From the NCBI GenBank assembly GCA_911728455.2, contig OU452222.1, forward strand, positions 4,309,108 through 4,373,107: DNA of 64,000 nt, written 5' to 3'. This document shows positions 58,750 through 64,000 of the stretch, piece by piece. How positions within the stretch are numbered: the first letter of the stretch is position 1; every line of letters begins with the position of its first letter. The position numbers and the translations under genes were made by a program. This stretch comes from Marthasterias glacialis (Eukaryota; Echinodermata; Asteroidea; Forcipulatida; Asteriidae). The notes beneath the pieces are model-generated. The model ran no database searches, was not told the DNA's origin, and saw only the letters and a list, made by a program, of their open reading frames with translations.

Positions 58750-59131
58750 GGCGGAAAGAAATCAATGATTTTAATATGCTTTTCATCCTTACACACAAAT
58801 GTAGCCAAGGAGTTGTGGTGGCCGTTTCTTCAGGCTGATGTTGTCTTTACCAACAACATGGGGGAATCTTCATCGGCAAATTGACCACACTGCGCTCCCG
58901 TGTAACTCCGTGCAAGAAGATCATTGACCTTTTGCGCAAAGCTGCAATGCATGCGCAAATGCACCCCAGTCATCGATATCCATTAGCTCCAATGACGTAT
59001 CGAAGACGAGTGTTGCTAGGTTTTATCTCAAGCCGTCCGAATATTGATGATATTGGACAAAATTTCCACGCATTCAAGCAGCCGTTTTGAAGATACACAC
59101 GAAAGCACCCAGACATAACGTATAAATAAGC

Positions 59132-59460
59132 GCAGACCCACCAACTGGTATAGTTCCTAAATCTCGAACTAAACACTATGGTGATCGTGCTTTCTGTCAT
59201 ATTGCACCAGTCTCGTGGAACAATCTGCCCAGTGACCTCAGAAACATGCTTTCTCTGAACAAGTTTTAAACACAAATTAAAAAACTTCTTTTTATTACAC
59301 AAGATATTAAGATTCGTTGTTCAATATTGAGTGTAGTTTTCTGTGGATAGCCTTATTACTTTGTTTTCTGTTTTTGTTGTTTTTTTTCTGTAGCGCCACG
59401 AGTAATACTTTATAAAAAAGTGCGCTTTATAAGTTCGTTTTATTATCATTAATATTATTA
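59132..59460 (+). pseudogene. LINE 3' end: reverse-transcriptase ORF C-terminus with a stop, plus 3' UTR
   Basis: From 59132 the frame reads SRTKHYGDRAFCHIAPVSWN, then NLPSDLRNMLSLNKF. This is the C-terminal signature (YG-x-R-A-F...W-N-x-L-P...L-x-x-F-K) of CR1/L2-type LINE proteins. A TAA at 59267-59269 stands where the family normally continues with Lys, and the frame then reads TQIKKLLFI. The 3' UTR contains TAGCGCCACGAGTAATACTT and GTGCGCTTTATAAGTTC, then an ATT-rich tail near 59440-59462. The upstream reverse-transcriptase domain is absent, as in most 5'-truncated insertions. Confidence 0.75.
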
Positions 59461-59462
59461 TA

Positions 59463-60623
59463 ATTTGGTTGTTTCTCAAACGCATTTAGGCATTTTTTGT
59501 TTTGGTTTCTTGGCAGCCAAGTGAAAGTTATGATATAATTAAGGCAAGCACTTTCCGAAGACAGCTGGATTCAGAGTGCCGAAAAACATCGGTCAATAAC
59601 TAAAACTTTAAAAAACAACATGATAATGTGATACAAAACAGGCCCCCAAAAGCAGATTACAAGAACAGGTACACAAACAACAACTACACAGGCAAGAGGC
59701 TTAATGAGCAAGTGCCTTAAAAGGCTAAGCTATGATAGCTGCCAGTAAGGCGTTCTGCGGATCGCTGCCGTGCAGTCTGTGCCATTTTCTGTCCCCCATA
59801 TTTTGTCATCTGGTTGTAACGAAAACAACAATAACATTAATCTCTACTAATCCTCTACAATTGTAAGTGCAACTGTGGATTAGCTGTATTTATTTGGTGC
59901 GAAAATGGCCTGGTTCCAGGAAAATGAAAATCGTCAGTTGAAAACCGCTGCGGGGCAACTTATCGGATCAAAATAAACACAAATCCACACAAAAATAAGC
60001 ATGTTAAAGATCGTATGCGCGCACACGTGCTGACATCGATCCCCAGACAAGCCCTAGTCCTCGACCAGACATAACCTGAGTTTAATATGAATTTCTACGC
60101 GGTCGCAACCAGACTGATAAGTGCAGCCATGCGAGGTGCCCCGCCGTAACCTGGGACCACATCTATGGTACCGATGTGAATTGACCGTGCACCCGCGACG
60201 GCTCGGCGGTGCCTTGTAAAATGGGGGGGGGGGGACACACACACACGAATAATTATGAGTTTTTTTATGAATATTTCTATACTTTTTCTTCCTCCATGCT
60301 TAGAAAGTCCAGCTGATGGGGGAAGATTGTGTCAAATAGGCGAACTGGCGTGTGAAATGTATTTGTTGAATATATTAAAGTAGCCACTTCAGTGTAAATT
60401 GCAGACATCTTGAATATTTCGCTATGAGAATGTCTATGAGATAGCCAGTGCATTGTGTAATACATTCAAAACTTTGCTGCACTGACATAAGTACATTTAT
60501 AGCAGAAGTATTAATAAAAAATAACTTCAACAGTAGCCGCCGCGTCTTGAGTGCTTCTTGTTGCTACATGTTTACACGCCATGGTTGTGAGAAAACTGAC
60601 GTGTGACATGGAATAAGTGACCA
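59463..60623. other. No gene recognised
   Basis: A G-run and CA run lie at 60223-60246. A minus-strand stretch at 60277-60490 was tested as an upstream receptor exon and not accepted. Confidence 0.35.
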
Positions 60624-60738
60624 GGTGTGGATTTCACAAAGCGCTATAGGACTAGTCTTATCTCGAGTTACGATGAGTAACTAGTCCTAACTTATAGGAC
60701 TTGTCATAAGTTAGGACTAGTTTTGTGAAATCCACCCC
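60624..60738. mobile_element. MITE with GTGGATTTCACAAA termini
   Basis: Left GGTGTGGATTTCACAAAGCG and right TTTTGTGAAATCCACCCC are inverted. AGGACTAGT occurs in both arms and TAAGTTAGGACTAG in the centre. It is related to 3013-3160. Confidence 0.75.
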
Positions 60739-60953
60739 AGCTTTCTCACACATTTTAAGCGTCCAACAAAACGACCGTCTTGCTGTTGACTTAGTCCCAG
60801 CGCGAAGGCATACAGCGCTCAATATATGTGTTATATATCAAATCATACGTAAACCCAGTAATGCAGAACAAGTTGCCACTTAAAACCTAATGCACAGTAC
60901 AAAGTGTTGTCCTCCATCCCACCAACCTCCCAAAAGTAATCGACCAGTTTGAT

Positions 60954-61358
60954 GACCCGTTAAATCGCAAACTTCGATTGGGCGAACACACACGTTCAGT
61001 GACCCGTTATATCGAGAACTTCAACTGGCCGAACACACACATTTAGTGGCCCGTTATATCGAGAACTTCATCTGGGCGAGCAAACACATTGAGTGACCCG
61101 TTATATCGAGAACTTCATCTGGGCGAGCAAACTCATTTAGTGACCCGTTTAATCGAGAACTTCAATTTGCCGAGCATACACATTTAGTGACCCATTAAAT
61201 TGAAAACTTCGACTGAGCGAGCACACACATTCAGTGACCCTTTACATCGAGGACTTCGACTGGGCAAGCATACACATTTAGTGACCCGTTAAATCGCGAA
61301 CTTCGACTGGGCGAACACACACATTTAGTGGCCCGTTAATTCGAGAACTTCACTTGTT
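60954..61358. repeat. 47-bp tandem array, nine units in exact register
   Basis: Units start at 60954, 61001, 61048, 61095, 61142, 61189, 61236, 61283 and 61330 (GACCCGTTATATCGAGAACT, then TCGACTGGGCGA, ACACACATTTAGT). There are no indels although many bases differ between units. Confidence 0.93.
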
Positions 61359-61700
61359 CTCCCACTGCTTGGAATTTAGGTAAAGCACCCATTGGATTTG
61401 TACACATAATCAAACCACACATGTCAACTCGATCACCCCGATTCCTTTTGTAAAAGTCCTTGGTCCCGGCGTTGACTGTAGACGATGAGCTAGACTGTGC
61501 AACTGAATTGATTCCTATTTTTAATATAAATGTACGTTTGCTTTTCATTACTTTACCCTGTACAACTTGTATATTTATTTTTCATTACAATGAAGAAAAC
61601 TGCATTTTTGTCTCATTGTCACAATATTGCTTCAAGTTTCATACAGCAACAATCTCTCCAAAACTTAAATTGCGTTGTCATGAGATGGAAATTGGTCTGT

Positions 61701-61728
61701 TTCCCGACGTCACATGTGACGTCGGGAA
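61701..61728. promoter_or_regulatory. 28-bp perfect palindrome with two CRE-like TGACGT sites
   Basis: TTCCCGACGTCACA is followed at once by its exact reverse complement. Each half contains GACGTCAC/GTGACGTC, close to the CREB/ATF site TGACGTCA. No adjacent gene is recognised. Confidence 0.5.
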
Positions 61729-63452
61729 GCATATACCATTATGCAGCGTCGCAGACGGCAACGAGTGTTCACAATGAACACATCTGTCCCTTGAACAACA
61801 TGGCGCATATTACTGTGTATGGTCTATTTTTCTTTCAAATTTGAAGCGACTGTAATCTCATTGATTGAGCTGAAACGTGTTGAGTTTGAACATGTACAAT
61901 ATGTTGATTTATGACAAACTGAGTGACATGGTAATTTTGGAGTACCGTATCTGACGGAGGAAGAAAACCTTTGCGCCTTCGGCATTGAAACAGATCTTGT
62001 CAAAGTCGACCCTGGTAAAAAAAAGCAAAAACAAAACAAAACACTACCATTTTTACTAAACCCCCCCCCCTCCGATCAAATTACCGGATACGCCATTGAA
62101 ATTCACCCTTTGGCAACATTTAAATCAACCTGTGGATAGACCTGTCTGGATTGGTTGATGGGCAATATTAAGTTAACTCGTAATTGGTGATGTTCGCGAC
62201 AACATTTTGGCCTTAACTTTGAAGGGTTTACAGGGATTGCGAGGGGTCAATTTCGTCATTCTATTGATTGATTGAATGATTGAATTTATTCATTGAATTC
62301 GATCCAGCTGATCCCCGTGGTGTTATCAGTAAGCTAGGGGCAAGTGTCTTCTTCTTTTTTTCTTCTCCTTCTTCTTCTTCTTCTTCTTCTTCTTCTTCTT
62401 CTTCTTTGATTTTCTAAGAGCGAATGACATTTTAGATCCCTATCATTGTGTCTGCAACTTTATTTGAAGCAGATAGCTCTAAATGGAACACAATGATACC
62501 CTATCCTCAATTACGGTCGTCCGTGTCTATGTGACTCTGAACATACGTCTGTGAATGCAATTGCTCCTGGGCTTTGAATTTTTAGTGTGCCGAGCTGGTT
62601 TCCACTATGCACTGTAACAGTGTCTACGCTCGTGTACGCCTGTCGTCGCCGTGATCAGCACTTGCGAATGGTTTCAGCTCATATTTTTCCAACCACACCG
62701 GCGGCTATAAAGCCAGATCAGATGGCAGCCACAGCGCATTCATGAATCTAAACCAGGCTTTTTATTTGCTCTTTGAATAATGTCATGCATTTGGGCACAC
62801 GCTAAAACTTAGCCCGCCAGCGGGAGGGGGGGGGGGGGGCCGCTTGAAATCATAGTCCTATTCAGTTAATAAAATCTTATGCTTGTACAAGGTAAATAAT
62901 GACGAAAACGATCCTGCGAAAGAGCTGCCGGCTGGGTTTGGCCCGCTGGGCAGTCCGCGGTTACCCGCTTCGGTGTCGAACTCGAATCCATCCTCCTTCG
63001 TATGTTTTGGTATATTCATGAGGAAGGCTGTGCTGACACTGCAAAGGGAAACTGTATAGTGCTTGGAGTGCCTCTCCCGCTGCTCCGAGCACGGATGTCC
63101 AAGCTAAATCTCACAGACACTGTGGAGCGAGGCATTTCCTGTTGCGAGTCGCCGCGTGCGTTTACTATTTACCCACATAAATACACTCGGCAAGCAGGAT
63201 TGAGTTCAATTCCACAGGTCTCAACATCTCAGCGTATGGGACTTGCTCTTATTGATCATTGCAGGGTACCACCAAAAGGTCAAGAAATACTACTATCTTG
63301 GCTACTCTGGCTGGCTGTCTACGGAAATGTAGACCTCTCTCAGAAACCATTTTTTGTCACGTGCCCGGTGTGCGTAAGCAATTTATGAATACATAATCTT
63401 AACGTACCGAGGAAGAACCGACCTATTTTCATTTGAGCTTCAGTTTAGTTAT
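61729..63452. other. No gene recognised
   Basis: It contains a C-run at 62060-62070, a TTC run at 62366-62406 and a G-run at 62825-62839. GGATACGCCATTG at 62086 looks like a lone terminus of the GGCGTAGCC-type MITE. The 128-aa plus ORF at 63002-63388 is not recognised. Confidence 0.4.
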
Positions 63453-63574
63453 GAGCCGTTTTCGAAATTACGGCTTACCTGTTAAAAGCTCCGTAAGGAA
63501 AGCACACGTTTTGCTAAATGACTGACGGAGCCTAAGCCCAAGCCCAAGCCTAAGTCTTGGTTTCGAAAACGGCC
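63453..63574. mobile_element. MITE M2, copy 2
   Basis: Left GAGCCGTTTTCGAAATTACG, right TTGGTTTCGAAAACGGCC. The inner AAGCCCAAGCCTAAG run resembles copy 1. Confidence 0.75.
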
Positions 63575-63654
63575 ATACATTGCCAGGATTGGGTGTGAGG
63601 AGGTATAGGAAGATGGCGCTGCAATGATATAAAGGTTTTCTTCACGTGCTTTCT

Positions 63655-63754
63655 GACGTTCGAATCAAGCGACTTCGGCTACGGCTATGGTCTTTAGCCG
63701 CAGCCAAACGTTAAAGACTAGCCACTGGCACAGCCGTCGATTCGGAAACGGCCC
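63655..63754. mobile_element. MITE M2-like, diverged copy 3
   Basis: The right end GATTCGGAAACGGCC matches the family. The interior GGCTACGGCTATGG and TAGCCGCAGCC are complementary. The left end ACGTTCGAATCAAG is decayed. Confidence 0.5.
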
Positions 63755-64000
63755 TATCCTCAGAGAAATTCACCGCAAAGATAAGTGTTTACGGCGGTGT
63801 TCATGCTAAATACCACAATATTATGATTTGTGAGAAGACTAAATTCTAGCCTTAATGCCCTCATAGAGTTAAACAATTTATTGTCCATCAGTTGTAAACT
63901 TTTTAGGTGATTAAATGGCGCCGTTTAATACAATGTGCATCGAGTGACAGACGAACACCACAGAACAGACCCTGCAAAATACAAACCACAGCCGGATGGT
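63755..64000. other. Right edge, nothing recognised
   Basis: No exon or repeat can be supported here. Confidence 0.4.

Noticed and set aside
60277..60492. Possible upstream receptor exon (AAKF, then a frameshifted LNVLHN, and IYTEVATLIYSTN)
   Set aside because: Faint resemblance to the HAxNFLN...WYxALV segment of the family needs two frame changes and the donor-like GTATAG gives the wrong phase for exon A.
63002..63388. 128-aa plus-strand ORF
   Set aside because: Amino-acid composition is plausible but nothing is recognisable, and the start and splice context are weak.

Overview
This looks like intron-dominated nuclear DNA from a marine invertebrate deuterostome. An echinoderm, possibly a sea star, is my best guess from the style of the SINEs, MITEs and minisatellites; I cannot prove the phylum from sequence alone. 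There is no prokaryotic architecture: no operons, no ribosome-binding sites and no long unique ORFs.

I can defend one protein-coding gene. Four minus-strand exons at 43519-43705, 28871-29006, 3660-3826 and 1291-1468 join in perfect phase through consensus splice sites. They encode about 222 residues of a class C orphan receptor of the GPR158/GPR179 family (GPR158 is the metabotropic glycine receptor of vertebrates; Drosophila smog is a relative). The order is the end of the Cache domain, the linker of the IDINQC type, the Cys-rich EGF-like stalk, then a second Cys cluster and TM1. Introns are 14.5, 25.0 and 2.2 kb. The N-terminal exons should lie to the right of 43.7 kb or beyond the window, and TM2-TM7 lie to the left of base 1.

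Everything else is intronic or upstream DNA filled with short non-autonomous elements: tRNA-derived SINEs, at least six inverted-repeat (MITE-like) families, a LINE 3' end with a broken reverse-transcriptase C-terminus, a repeat family marked by CTGAAGA...GATCGAAACGTCGAG, and many tandem arrays.

The most unusual theme is minisatellites that seem to grow out of small dispersed elements. A 15-bp array (27 units in exact register) sits inside an element whose other copy, at 48.2 kb, has about one unit. A 31-bp array (13 exact units) and a second seed locus both begin with inverted units. A ~24-bp family (TGTACCTAAATGTAGC type) occurs at six loci, several of which flip strand, like foldback elements with repetitive arms. 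Long ORFs inside these arrays follow from unit lengths divisible by three and are not called as genes.
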